In this document: one piece after another, positions 1-8,436 of the stretch
Layout: every line of letters begins with the position of its first letter
Numbering within the stretch: the stretch's first letter is position 1
Program-made: the position numbers and the translations under genes
Notes under the pieces: generated by a model
Databases searched by the model: none
Seen by the model: only the letters and a program-made list of their open reading frames with translations
What the model was told of the DNA's origin: nothing
Assembly (NCBI GenBank): GCA_045590535.1
Contig: JAZNRE010000023.1
Span: forward strand, 7,496-71,495
Length of the DNA: 64,000 nt
Direction: 5' to 3'
DNA from: UMGS755 sp045590535
GTDB taxonomy: Bacteria > Bacillota > Clostridia > UBA1381 > UBA9506

Positions 1-1
1 A

Positions 2-1633
2 ATTGAGGCGACTTTTGCCGATGTGTTGGACACCATGGCTGAAACTTATCCTGACCAGTATGCTTTTAAATATCCCACTTTGGACTATACAAGAACTTAT
101 GAACAGTTCCGACGGGATGTGGATGAATGTGCGGCAGCACTGATTTCTTTAGGCGTAAAAGCCGGTGACCATGTTGCTGTTTGGGCAACCAATGTTCCCG
201 AATGGTTCATCACTTTTTGGGCAACAACCAAAATTGGTGCCGTTTTGGTAACCGTGAACACCGCTTATAAAATTCACGAGATTGAATATTTGCTTAAGCA
301 GTCGGATACCCATACGCTCGTTATGATTGAGTTCTGTAAAGACATCAATTATAAAGAAATTATTGAAGAACTTTGCCCTGAACTTGCAAGCCTTGAGCCG
401 GGCAAACCCCTTTATTCAAAAAAACTGCCGTTTTTGCGCAATGTTATCACAGCAGGTTTTTCTATGCCTGGTTGTCTCACCTGGGAACAAATGCTTTCCC
501 GTGCCTCTTTAGTGCCTCGTGAAGAAGTGCGCAGACGGGCATCGATGGTTAAGCCGGATGATGTTTGCAACATGCAATATACTTCCGGTACAACGGGCTT
601 TCCCAAAGGTGTTATGCTGACACATAGAAACATTGTTAATAACGGTAAAACCATTGGCGACAGAATGGATTTATCCACAGCTGACCGCATGATGATTCAG
701 GTGCCCATGTTCCACTGCTTTGGCATGGTGCTTTCTATGACATCTATGATGACCCATGGCGGTACCCTTTGTCCCATACCGTATTTTTCACCAAAATCAT
801 CCCTTGCTTGCGTGAATGATGAAAAGATTACCTGTTTTAATGGTGTTCCCACCATGTTTATTGCCATGTTTAATCATCCGGACTTTGCCAAAACTGATTT
901 TTCTTATATGCGAACCGGCATTATGGCGGGTGCGAACTGCCCTGCTGATTTAATGCGTCGTGCCTCTGTCGAAATGAACATGCGTGAAATCATTTCCGTT
1001 TACGGACAAACCGAAGCATCACCTGGTTGTACCATGGGCGAGGTGAATGAAGATCTTGACCATCGTGTTGAAACCGTTGGCAGTGCCTTCCCCGGTGTTG
1101 AATGCAAAATCATTGACCCTGAAACGGGGGAGGAGCTCCCTGACGGCGAGAGCGGTGAATTTGTTGCCCGTGGATTTAACATTATGAAGGGCTATTACAA
1201 AATGCCCGAGGCAACTGCGCAGGCGATTGACGCTGACGGGTGGCTGCATTCCGGTGACATATGCATGAGAACACCTGACGGTTATTATAAGGTTACCGGT
1301 CGCTTAAAAGATATGATTATTCGTGGTGGTGAAAACCTTTATCCCCGTGAAATTGAAGAATTTTATTTAACAAACCCCAAGGTTCGCGATGTTCAGGTTG
1401 TGGGCGTGCCCGATGAAAGATATGGCGAAGAATGCTGCGCTTGGGTTATTCTGCACAAGGGTGAAACGGCAGACGAAGATGAAATGAAAGAATTTGGTTA
1501 TGCCTCTATTGCGCGGCATAAAGTGCCGAGATATTTCATGTTTGTCAATGAATTTCCCATGAATGCGGCAGGTAAAATCTTGAAGTATAAAATGCGTGAT
1601 GAAGCAGCCGAAAAATTGGGGCTTAAAAAATAA
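2..1633 (+). CDS. Acyl-CoA synthetase (AMP-binding family), 5' end outside window
   Basis: This enzyme of the ANL adenylating superfamily activates a carboxylic acid to acyl-AMP and then to its CoA thioester in the cytoplasm. The phosphate-binding motif YTSGTTGFPKG is visible, followed by the family core YGQTEASPG and the hinge GRLKDMIIRGGENLYPREIE. The C-terminal lysine region is NAAGKILKYKMR. The frame stays open to the window edge with plausible family sequence (IEATFAD) before the first ATG at 23, so the true start probably lies upstream. The C-terminal domain resembles medium-chain or FadD-like acyl-CoA ligases, but the substrate cannot be read from sequence. It ends just before the T-box promoter, so it is not under that riboswitch. 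Confidence 0.9.
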   Translation: MEATFADVLDTMAETYPDQYAFKYPTLDYTRTYEQFRRDVDECAAALISLGVKAGDHVAVWATNVPEWFITFWATTKIGAVLVTVNTAYKIHEIEYLLKQSDTHTLVMIEFCKDINYKEIIEELCPELASLEPGKPLYSKKLPFLRNVITAGFSMPGCLTWEQMLSRASLVPREEVRRRASMVKPDDVCNMQYTSGTTGFPKGVMLTHRNIVNNGKTIGDRMDLSTADRMMIQVPMFHCFGMVLSMTSMMTHGGTLCPIPYFSPKSSLACVNDEKITCFNGVPTMFIAMFNHPDFAKTDFSYMRTGIMAGANCPADLMRRASVEMNMREIISVYGQTEASPGCTMGEVNEDLDHRVETVGSAFPGVECKIIDPETGEELPDGESGEFVARGFNIMKGYYKMPEATAQAIDADGWLHSGDICMRTPDGYYKVTGRLKDMIIRGGENLYPREIEEFYLTNPKVRDVQVVGVPDERYGEECCAWVILHKGETADEDEMKEFGYASIARHKVPRYFMFVNEFPMNAAGKILKYKMRDEAAEKLGLKK

Positions 1634-1656
1634 ATTTAAATTTTTTGAAAAAACTA

Positions 1657-1686
1657 TTGACAAATCAGCGACTCATAGAGTATAAT
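1657..1686 (+). promoter_or_regulatory. Promoter of the first T-box leader
   Basis: A perfect TTGACA (1657-1662) and a perfect TATAAT (1681-1686) are separated by 18 bp, giving a housekeeping sigma-type promoter. Transcription would begin near 1693, at the start of the T-box leader. Confidence 0.85.
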
Positions 1687-1692
1687 ACGATT

Positions 1693-1975
1693 AAATTTGA
1701 ATATCACAAAGAACGACTGTGACGAGGACGGTTGGATTGTGAAGCCTTGAGAGAGTTGCCGGATGGTGCGAGGCAATGGCAAAGCTTTCCAATGACCTAT
1801 CACCTCTGAGTCGGAGGACCGAAAGGCATAGCCAAGTAGATTCCTTCCGTAATGCTGCGTTAAGGCAAAGGGCTTGTTAGAGTCCGGTAAGTGACGGATT
1901 TTTCCGTAATTTGAGTGGTACCGCGGGTTTATTAACTCGTCTCAAAAGATTTTTTTGAGACGAGTTTTTTTGTTT
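1693..1975 (+). promoter_or_regulatory. T-box riboswitch, apparent isoleucine (ATC) specifier
   Basis: This tRNA-sensing leader has the Stem I purine-rich start GAGAG near 1750, followed by the GGATGGTGCGA distal-loop element. The specifier region CTATCACCTCTGAG lies at 1797-1810. The T-box proper AGTGGTACCGCGG lies at 1914-1926, where TGGT would pair with an ACCA tRNA end. An intrinsic terminator closes the leader. Aligned on the second leader in this window (GAA-TTC-ATCTTGTGAG), the specifier falls on ATC at 1799-1801, an isoleucine codon. CTA (Leu) or TAT (Tyr) are less likely registers. Uncharged tRNA-Ile would favour antitermination and expression of the downstream acyl-CoA synthetase fusion. 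The element class is certain. The amino acid is a manual reading. Confidence 0.93.
1934..1973 (+). terminator. Intrinsic terminator of the Ile-type T-box
   Basis: AACTCGTCTCAAAA (1934-1947) pairs with the TTTTGAGACGAGTT arm ending at 1966, followed by a T run. It sits directly after the T-box sequence, as expected for the terminator alternative of the switch. Confidence 0.9.
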
Positions 1976-2030
1976 TATTCAAGTTCGTAATAATCTAAGA
2001 AGATTCACGAAAATGAAGGGAGACAAAGTG

Positions 2031-4331
2031 ATGGAGTACAGTTTGAAAGAAGTTGCAGGCAGAATCAAAGACCTGCGCGAAGCAAAAGGTTATACCCAAG
2101 AAGAGCTTGCAAAGCTCACAGGTGTATCGGTGGAGGATTATAAACTTTTAGAAGAAGGCGACACCGATTTTAGCTTCACATTTATCTATAAATGCGCCAA
2201 GGCTTGCGGCGTTGAAGTGGTTGATTTGCTTGAGGGTACGGGCACAACTTTAACCTCTTTTGCCATTACAAGAAAGGGCGAGGGTTTGAAAATTCTTAAA
2301 AAGCATGGTGTAGAGTATAACAACCTGGCTCCCAAATTTAAAGGCAAAATTGCTGAGCCCTTCCTGGTAAAATTCCCTTATCTTGAAGAAGAGCAGGATA
2401 AACCTTTAAAGCTTGATTCCCATAATGGTCAGGAATTTGATGTGATTGTGAAAGGCTCTTTAAAGGTTCAGGTTGGTAACCATGTCGATATTCTTAACGA
2501 GGGCGACTCCATTTTTTATAACAGCATTATTCCTCATGGTATGATTGCTGCATCCGAAGGTGGTTGCGAGTTCCATGCTGTTGTGTTAAATCCCCAAGAC
2601 GGCCACTTTAGTGAAGAATATCCCGAGGCGCCGTTTCATGTTTCTAAGACATCGACAAAAGAAGCTAAGGCTGAAACGGTTGCCGATCAGTTTATTGAAT
2701 CAACTTATGACGAAAACGGCGTGTTTAGTGGCATTACTTTTAAAAATGATGATAAGTTTAATTTCGCTTTTGACTGTGTTGATGCCATTGCCAAAAAGAA
2801 TCCTGATAAGCTTGCTATGATGTGGGTGGCAAACGACAAATCAGACCGTCGCTTCACCTTTAGCGATATGAAAAAATATTCGGCCAAAACCGCGAACTAT
2901 TTTGAGTCTTTAGGCATTAAAAAAGGTGATACCGTAATGCTTGTGCTTAAAAGACATTATCAGTTCTGGTTCTGTATGCTGGCGCTACACAAAATTGGTG
3001 CCATTGCCATTCCGGCAACCAATCAGCTTGTAGAGCATGATTTTGAGTATAGATATAAAGCAGCTAAGGTAAAAGCAATTGTGTGTACGGCCGATGGCGA
3101 AGTTTCTGATGAAGCCGAAAAGGCGGCTGCCGGTTTCCCCGGTATGATTAAGGTGTTAGTTGGCGGCAAAAAAGAGGGTTGGAACGATTTTAATGTTGAA
3201 ATGGAGCGTTTCAGCACCCACTATAATCGCACAGAAAACACCCCCTGCGGCAACGACCCCATGCTGATGCTCTTTACATCCGGCACAACGGGCTATCCCC
3301 GCATTGCAACTCATTCTTATAAATATGCACTGGGTCATTATCCCACAGCGAAGCATTGGCATAATGTTAACCCTGACGGACTTCACTTTACCATCTCGGA
3401 TACCGGTTGGGGCAAGGCCCTTTGGGGTAAGCTCTATGGTCAGTGGCTCTGTGAAGCAGGTATTTTTACATATGATTTTGACCGCTTCCATTCAGAAGAT
3501 ATTTTGCCGATGTTTGCAAAATATAACATCACAACTTTCTGCGCACCACCTACCATGTATCGCTTCTTCATTAAAGAAGATTTATCTAAATATGACCTTT
3601 CTTCCATTGAATATGCCACAACAGCAGGCGAGGCGCTCAATCCAGAAGTGTTCAACCAGTTTAAAAAAGCCACAGGACTCACCATCATGGAAGGTTTTGG
3701 CCAGACTGAAACAACACTTTCCATTGCCAATTTTGTAGGCTCTACACCTAAAATTGGTTCTATGGGCAGACCGAGCCCCTTATATGATGTGGTTGTTTTA
3801 GACCCTGACGGAAGCGTTTGTAAAACCGGTGACACAGGTGAAATCTGCATCCGCACAAAAGACAGTGTTCCCTGCGGTCTCTTTACCGGATATTATTTAG
3901 ATGATGAAAAGACGAACGAGGTGTGGTATGACGGATTTTATCATACCGGCGACCAGGCAACCATGGATGAAGACGGCTATCTTTGGTATGTAGGTCGTAT
4001 TGATGATGTTATCAAATCATCAGGTTACCGCATTGGACCTTTTGAAATTGAAAGCGTTATCATGGAGCTTCCTTATGTTTTGGAATGTGCCATCACACCT
4101 GTTCCGGATGAGGTTCGCGGACAGATTGTTAAGGCAACCATCGTTTTAGTCAAAGGTACTGAAGGCACTGATGAACTGAAAAAAGAAATTCAGGAATATG
4201 TCAAAACACACACCGCGCCTTATAAATATCCGAGAATCGTTGAGTTTGTTGAGGAATTGCCCAAGACAATCAGCGGCAAGGTACGGCGCGTGGAAATTCG
4301 CAAAAACGATATGGAAAAAATGAATAAATAA
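2031..4331 (+). CDS. HTH-cupin-acyl-CoA synthetase fusion
   Basis: The protein has three parts. Residues about 6-60 are an XRE-type helix-turn-helix (RIKDLREAKGYTQEELAKLTG). Residues about 95-185 are a cupin-like beta barrel (DVIVKGSLKVQVG, IPHGMIAASE). From about residue 230 to the end runs a complete acetyl-/acyl-CoA synthetase-type AMP-binding domain, with the loop LFTSGTTGYPR, core motif EGFGQTETT, hinge VGRIDDVIKSSGYRIGPFE and C-terminal lysine motif PKTISGKVRR. ATG 2031 is chosen over the in-frame ATG 2013 because the Shine-Dalgarno AAGGGAG lies between them at the right spacing. Expression is governed by the T-box just upstream. The ligase domain should make an acyl-CoA. A branched-chain acid such as 2-methylbutyrate would fit the isoleucine signal (inference). 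The HTH may bind DNA or be an evolutionary remnant. Confidence 0.88.
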   Translation: MEYSLKEVAGRIKDLREAKGYTQEELAKLTGVSVEDYKLLEEGDTDFSFTFIYKCAKACGVEVVDLLEGTGTTLTSFAITRKGEGLKILKKHGVEYNNLAPKFKGKIAEPFLVKFPYLEEEQDKPLKLDSHNGQEFDVIVKGSLKVQVGNHVDILNEGDSIFYNSIIPHGMIAASEGGCEFHAVVLNPQDGHFSEEYPEAPFHVSKTSTKEAKAETVADQFIESTYDENGVFSGITFKNDDKFNFAFDCVDAIAKKNPDKLAMMWVANDKSDRRFTFSDMKKYSAKTANYFESLGIKKGDTVMLVLKRHYQFWFCMLALHKIGAIAIPATNQLVEHDFEYRYKAAKVKAIVCTADGEVSDEAEKAAAGFPGMIKVLVGGKKEGWNDFNVEMERFSTHYNRTENTPCGNDPMLMLFTSGTTGYPRIATHSYKYALGHYPTAKHWHNVNPDGLHFTISDTGWGKALWGKLYGQWLCEAGIFTYDFDRFHSEDILPMFAKYNITTFCAPPTMYRFFIKEDLSKYDLSSIEYATTAGEALNPEVFNQFKKATGLTIMEGFGQTETTLSIANFVGSTPKIGSMGRPSPLYDVVVLDPDGSVCKTGDTGEICIRTKDSVPCGLFTGYYLDDEKTNEVWYDGFYHTGDQATMDEDGYLWYVGRIDDVIKSSGYRIGPFEIESVIMELPYVLECAITPVPDEVRGQIVKATIVLVKGTEGTDELKKEIQEYVKTHTAPYKYPRIVEFVEELPKTISGKVRRVEIRKNDMEKMNK

Positions 4332-4338
4332 AAACAGA

Positions 4339-4375
4339 AGACGGGACTTCTAAATTTTTAGGAGTTCCCGTCTTT
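4339..4375 (+). terminator. Intrinsic terminator after the HTH-cupin-synthetase gene
   Basis: AAGACGGGA pairs with the TCCCGTCTT arm, extended inward by CTTCTAAA/TTTAGGAG-type pairing. It begins 8 bp past the stop codon and separates this gene from the pheST unit. Confidence 0.8.
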
Positions 4376-4446
4376 ATTTATTCGTTCATTTTGTGGTTTC
4401 GAAAAATGAAGGGCAAGGGCTTTAGAAAAAGAGTTTAAACTGTTGC

Positions 4447-4475
4447 TTGACAGATGCTGTGATTTATGGTAAAAT
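4447..4475 (+). promoter_or_regulatory. Promoter of the pheST T-box leader
   Basis: TTGACA (4447-4452) and TAAAAT (4470-4475) are spaced by 17 bp, immediately upstream of the second T-box leader. Confidence 0.8.
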
Positions 4476-4481
4476 TCTTGT

Positions 4482-4767
4482 AATGGCGTTTGAGCAAGAA
4501 GTAGTAACCAAAATCCCGGACATCAGAGAGTTGTCGGATGGTGCAAGACAATTGTTTGGCTTTGGCGAATTCATCTTGTGAGCTGCGGATTTAAAATTGG
4601 CGACGCTTGTCCCAATGAGTAGATTTTGCCGGGTGTGACCGTTACATCACAAGGGTGTGTCATTTGCGCACTCAATGAGGCTTTTGCTGTGAGGCAAAGG
4701 TGAAGCAGAGTGGTATCACGACATTGTGTCGTCCCTGCGTTTTCCTTAGGGAAACGCAGTTTTTTTA
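4482..4767 (+). promoter_or_regulatory. T-box riboswitch, phenylalanine (TTC) specifier
   Basis: The leader shows the Stem I motif AGAGAGTTGTCGGATGGTGCAAG, read in pieces from about 4527. The specifier context GGCGAA-TTC-ATC places TTC at 4570-4572. The T-box core AGAGTGGTATCACGA lies at 4707-4721. A terminator hairpin ends at 4759. TTC encodes phenylalanine, matching the downstream phenylalanyl-tRNA synthetase genes. The core carries TGGTATCACG instead of the usual TGGTACCGCG. The TGGT that pairs with the tRNA ACCA end is intact. Confidence 0.94.
4735..4767 (+). terminator. Intrinsic terminator of the pheST T-box
   Basis: CTGCGTTTTCC (4735-4745) pairs with GGGAAACGCAG (4749-4759), with one G-T pair, followed by eight T. 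It is the off-state hairpin of the leader. Confidence 0.88.
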
Positions 4768-4807
4768 TTTATAAAACAAAAAAATAAAATGCTAAGAGGA
4801 AAAAGAG

Positions 4808-5845
4808 ATGAAAGAAAAGTTAGACGCATTATTACAACAAGGTACCGCGCAAATTGAAGCGGCCAAGACAGAGGCAGAACTGCAAGAGGTTAAAGGCGCA
4901 CTTCTGGGTAAACAGGGCAGCATTACAGAGCTTCTCAAAGAAATACCCAAGCTTGATGTTGCGCTTCGCCCGGAGATGGGAAAAGCAGTCAATCATGTTA
5001 AGTCCCTTCTCAGTGAGCAGATTGAAGGCAGACGCGAGGCTATTAAGCTGAAGGCATCCGAGATTCCAGCTGATTTTGACTGCACAATCCCCGGTTTTGA
5101 ACCGAAGATTGGCGGTCTTCATCCCATTACACAGATGTGCTATGACTTAAACGACGCCTTTCGCTCCATGGGATTTGAGATTTTCTCGGGTCCTGAAATC
5201 ACCAGCGAATATTATGCCTTTGATAACCTTAATTTCCCGCCCAACCATCCTGCCAGAGAAAGCATGGACACCTATTGGCTTGGGGGACATGACAAGGGCA
5301 CAGCAAATGAGAAGCTTTGTCTGCGACCGCACCTGACAGGCGATAGTGTGCGTTATATGCAGACACATAAGCCTCCTTATCGTTTTGTTTATCCCGGCAG
5401 AGTGTACCGCAACGAAACAACGGATGCGCGTCACGAGCGTGCCTTCTTCCAGTATGAAGCCTTAATTGTTGATAAAGACTTTACATACACCGCTGGTAAG
5501 GTTATGATTAAGAGCATTCTTTCCAAGGTTTTTGGTCAGGATGTTCCGGTTCGTATGCGCGCCGGCTTTTTCCCCTTTGTTGAGCCCGGCTTTGAAATTG
5601 ACATGGGTTGTCTTGTTTGCGGCGGCAAGGGATGCAGCGTATGTAAGCATGTGGGCTGGATTGAAATTATGCCTGGCGGCACACCGCACCCCAATGTGCT
5701 TCGTGCAGCAGGACTTGACCCTGATGAGTACACAGGCTTTTATGTGAACATTGGTTTGGATAGACTGGTTATGATGCGCTACGGTGTGGATGATGTGCGC
5801 CTGTTCCACGGCACCGATCTTCGCTTCTTAAAGCAGTTCCGCTAA
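4808..5845 (+). CDS. pheS: Phenylalanine-tRNA ligase alpha subunit
   Basis: PheS is the catalytic class II synthetase subunit that charges tRNA-Phe as an (alpha-beta)2 enzyme. The 345-residue length is typical. An N-terminal coiled-coil tRNA-binding arm covers about residues 1-85. Class II motif 2 (YPGRVYRNETTDARHERAFFQ) and motif 3 (GLDRLVMMRYGVDD) are visible. The internal Cys-rich stretch CLVCGGKGCSVCKHVGW is also seen in other Bacillota PheS. The Shine-Dalgarno AGAGGA precedes ATG 4808. pheT follows after 25 bp and both lie behind a phenylalanine T-box. Confidence 0.97.
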   Translation: MKEKLDALLQQGTAQIEAAKTEAELQEVKGALLGKQGSITELLKEIPKLDVALRPEMGKAVNHVKSLLSEQIEGRREAIKLKASEIPADFDCTIPGFEPKIGGLHPITQMCYDLNDAFRSMGFEIFSGPEITSEYYAFDNLNFPPNHPARESMDTYWLGGHDKGTANEKLCLRPHLTGDSVRYMQTHKPPYRFVYPGRVYRNETTDARHERAFFQYEALIVDKDFTYTAGKVMIKSILSKVFGQDVPVRMRAGFFPFVEPGFEIDMGCLVCGGKGCSVCKHVGWIEIMPGGTPHPNVLRAAGLDPDEYTGFYVNIGLDRLVMMRYGVDDVRLFHGTDLRFLKQFR

Positions 5846-5870
5846 GTCAGAGCGAAAGGAGAATAGTAAA

Positions 5871-8306
5871 ATGAAATTGTCACTGAATTGGATTAAAGAT
5901 TATGTTAAGCTCCCTGACGATATGGACCTTTCCCGCCTGGCATACGACCTGACAATGTCCACGGTTGAGGTGGAGGGCGCCGAAAATCTGGCAGAGCGTT
6001 TTGAAAAGATTATCGTAGGTGAAATTAAAGAAGTTTTGCCTCATCCCAATGCCGACAAGCTTCGTGTTTGCCGTGTGGATGTTGGTGACGGCGAACTGAA
6101 AGATATTGTATGCGGAGGCTCAAACCTTGCATCCGGCATGAAGGTTGTTGTTGCTTGTCCTGGCGCCATGGTGCGCTGGCACGGAGAAGGGGAGCCGGTT
6201 GAAATTAAAAATGCCAAACTGCGTGGTGTTGCCAGCTTTGGTATGATTTGTGCCTCGGTTGAGGTTGGTCTTGCCGACCTTTTCCCTGCAGCAGAGGAAC
6301 ATGAAATTATGGATGTGACCTCTCTTGATGCTCCGGCCGGTACGCCCATTGCAAAAGCTCTTGACCTTGATGACATCATTCTTGAAATTGATAATAAGTC
6401 AATGACAAACCGCCCCGACCTTTGGGGACACTATGGCATTGCCCGTGAGATTGCAGCACTCTATGACCTTCCGTTGGTGGAGTTTGAGGAATATGTTCCC
6501 GAAACCACCGAGGAATATGATGTGCGCATTTTGGACGCCGAGCGCTGTCCCCGTTATATGGGTGCCAAGATTCTCGGACTGTCTGTAAAGCCCTCGCCCT
6601 TCGAAATGCAGAGCCGCATTTGGCGTGTTGGCATGCGTCCCATTAACGCACTTGTTGACATTACCAACTATGTTATGCTGGCCACCGGTCAGCCGACTCA
6701 TGTCTTTGACTCAAATCATATCATTGACCACATAGAGGTGAGACGCGCCGAGGATGGAGAAAAGCTTCAGCTTTTGAACGATAAGGAGCTGGCTCTTACC
6801 TCTGACGACCTGGTGATTGCGGACGCTGAAGGCGCTGTAGCCTTGGCGGGTGTTATGGGCGGCGCAAAGGATTCCGTTCTCCCTGAAACAGAGAGTGTAA
6901 TTTTAGAGATTGCAAACTTTGAGTCCCGTGGCATTCGCCGCACAGCCTTGCGCTATGACAATCGAACCGAGTCTTCTTCTCGTTATGAAAAGGCCGTTGA
7001 CCCGGAACGGTGCGACCAAGCGCTTTCTCTAGCAATGAAGCTTTTTGCCGAACTTTATCCTGAAATGAAGGTTGTTGCCTTTAAGGATTTGTATGAAAAG
7101 AAACTGGAGAGAAAAGAGATTGATGTTGAGTTTGAGTGGCTTGACAGACGCCTTGGAAAGCGTATTCCCCAGGAAATTGTGGCCAAAAAGCTTGGCACCA
7201 TGGGATATGAGGTGACCTTTACCGAAACAGGCATGCACATTGTGGTTCCCACCTGGCGTTCCACGGGTGATGTATCCATCAAGGCGGATATTATGGAAGA
7301 AGTTGCCCGTATGTATGGCTATGAGAACTTTGAGGCCACCACAATCACCACATCCTTTGACGGAGCCATTAACCAGCTGGATGTGGATTTGGTTAGAAAG
7401 ATTAAGGAATATCTTGCTTTCCGCTGCAACATGCAGGAAATCTTTACATATCCCTGGATGGATGAGGATTTTGTTACAGCCCTTTTGCCTAATACAGATG
7501 GCATTCTTGAGCTTGCGACGCCTCCGGCTCCCAATGAAAGATTCATCCGTTCATCGCTTATCCCCAATATCTGCAAAGCGATTGTGAAGAATGAACACAA
7601 TTTTGACGAATTCAATATTTTTGAAGAAGCGCAGATTTTCCGTGACAGCGATTACACCTCCGATTACGAGGGCGAAAAGCTCCCTGCGCAGACAAAACAT
7701 CTTGGCTGTGCCTTTGTGGGTTCGTCCAACAAGGTTACCGAGCTTTTCCGCAACGCAAAGGGTGTCATCGGTGCCATGCCGAGCTATACGCACATGGAAG
7801 GCTTCACCTTTGAAAAGAGAGAAAAGCCCTATTGGGCCGATGAAACCGTGTGGTTGAACATTTGTCTTGATGGTAAAAAGATTGGTGATTTGGCGTTGCT
7901 TTCTAAAAAAGCGGCACTCCTTTGCGGCATCAAGGTGCTTTCTGCCGTTCTTGTTGAACTGGATATGGATGCACTGGTGCCCTTTAAATCAAGAACAAAT
8001 CGCTATGTGCGTATGTCTGAATTCCCGAGAAATGATTATGATTTATCCTTCCTCGTTGATTCAATGGTCAAGTGGGACGATATCTACAATTGTGTTATGG
8101 CTAAGAAAAACGAACTGCTTCATGATGTTATTTTCGTAGATGAGTATAAGGGCAAGCAAATTCCGGAGGGCAAAAAGTCCGTTACCGTTCGTCTGGTTAT
8201 CGGTTCTGATGAGAAAACCCTGACCAGTGCAGAAATTGAACAGGTTGCAAATGGAGCCCTTAAGAAATTATCAAAGAACATCGGTGCTGATATTCGTACT
8301 AGTTAA
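5871..8306 (+). CDS. pheT: Phenylalanine-tRNA ligase beta subunit
   Basis: PheT pairs with PheS and carries tRNA binding and editing. Its 811 residues give the usual domain order. An EMAP-type tRNA-binding fold comes first (GEIKEVLPHPNADKLRVCRV, about 45-65). The B3/B4 editing domain is at about 210-385, the B5 domain at about 405-475 and the catalytic-like core after that. A C-terminal anticodon-binding FDX-ACB domain begins near RMSEFPRNDYDLSF. The start has a strong AAAGGAG site. A strong terminator directly after the stop ends the pheST unit. Confidence 0.97.
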   Translation: MKLSLNWIKDYVKLPDDMDLSRLAYDLTMSTVEVEGAENLAERFEKIIVGEIKEVLPHPNADKLRVCRVDVGDGELKDIVCGGSNLASGMKVVVACPGAMVRWHGEGEPVEIKNAKLRGVASFGMICASVEVGLADLFPAAEEHEIMDVTSLDAPAGTPIAKALDLDDIILEIDNKSMTNRPDLWGHYGIAREIAALYDLPLVEFEEYVPETTEEYDVRILDAERCPRYMGAKILGLSVKPSPFEMQSRIWRVGMRPINALVDITNYVMLATGQPTHVFDSNHIIDHIEVRRAEDGEKLQLLNDKELALTSDDLVIADAEGAVALAGVMGGAKDSVLPETESVILEIANFESRGIRRTALRYDNRTESSSRYEKAVDPERCDQALSLAMKLFAELYPEMKVVAFKDLYEKKLERKEIDVEFEWLDRRLGKRIPQEIVAKKLGTMGYEVTFTETGMHIVVPTWRSTGDVSIKADIMEEVARMYGYENFEATTITTSFDGAINQLDVDLVRKIKEYLAFRCNMQEIFTYPWMDEDFVTALLPNTDGILELATPPAPNERFIRSSLIPNICKAIVKNEHNFDEFNIFEEAQIFRDSDYTSDYEGEKLPAQTKHLGCAFVGSSNKVTELFRNAKGVIGAMPSYTHMEGFTFEKREKPYWADETVWLNICLDGKKIGDLALLSKKAALLCGIKVLSAVLVELDMDALVPFKSRTNRYVRMSEFPRNDYDLSFLVDSMVKWDDIYNCVMAKKNELLHDVIFVDEYKGKQIPEGKKSVTVRLVIGSDEKTLTSAEIEQVANGALKKLSKNIGADIRTS

Positions 8307-8313
8307 ATAAAAC

Positions 8314-8349
8314 AAAAGCCTGCAAGCTATACATGCCTGCAGGCTTTTT
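8314..8349 (+). terminator. Intrinsic terminator after pheT
   Basis: AAAAGCCTGCA (8314-8324) pairs with TGCAGGCTTTT and runs into T residues, 8 bp past the pheT stop. It marks the left edge of the island-like region. Confidence 0.9.
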
Positions 8350-8436
8350 ATTATATTGTTTTTATAATATAAATTATTTATGACCTCTATATATCCTAAA
8401 AATGGGGGTAAAATATAAGAAAGGAGATGACTATAT

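Noticed and set aside
23..1633. ATG at 23 as the true start of the first gene
   Set aside because: The frame is open to the window edge with sequence typical of the family's N terminus, so the start most likely lies outside the window.
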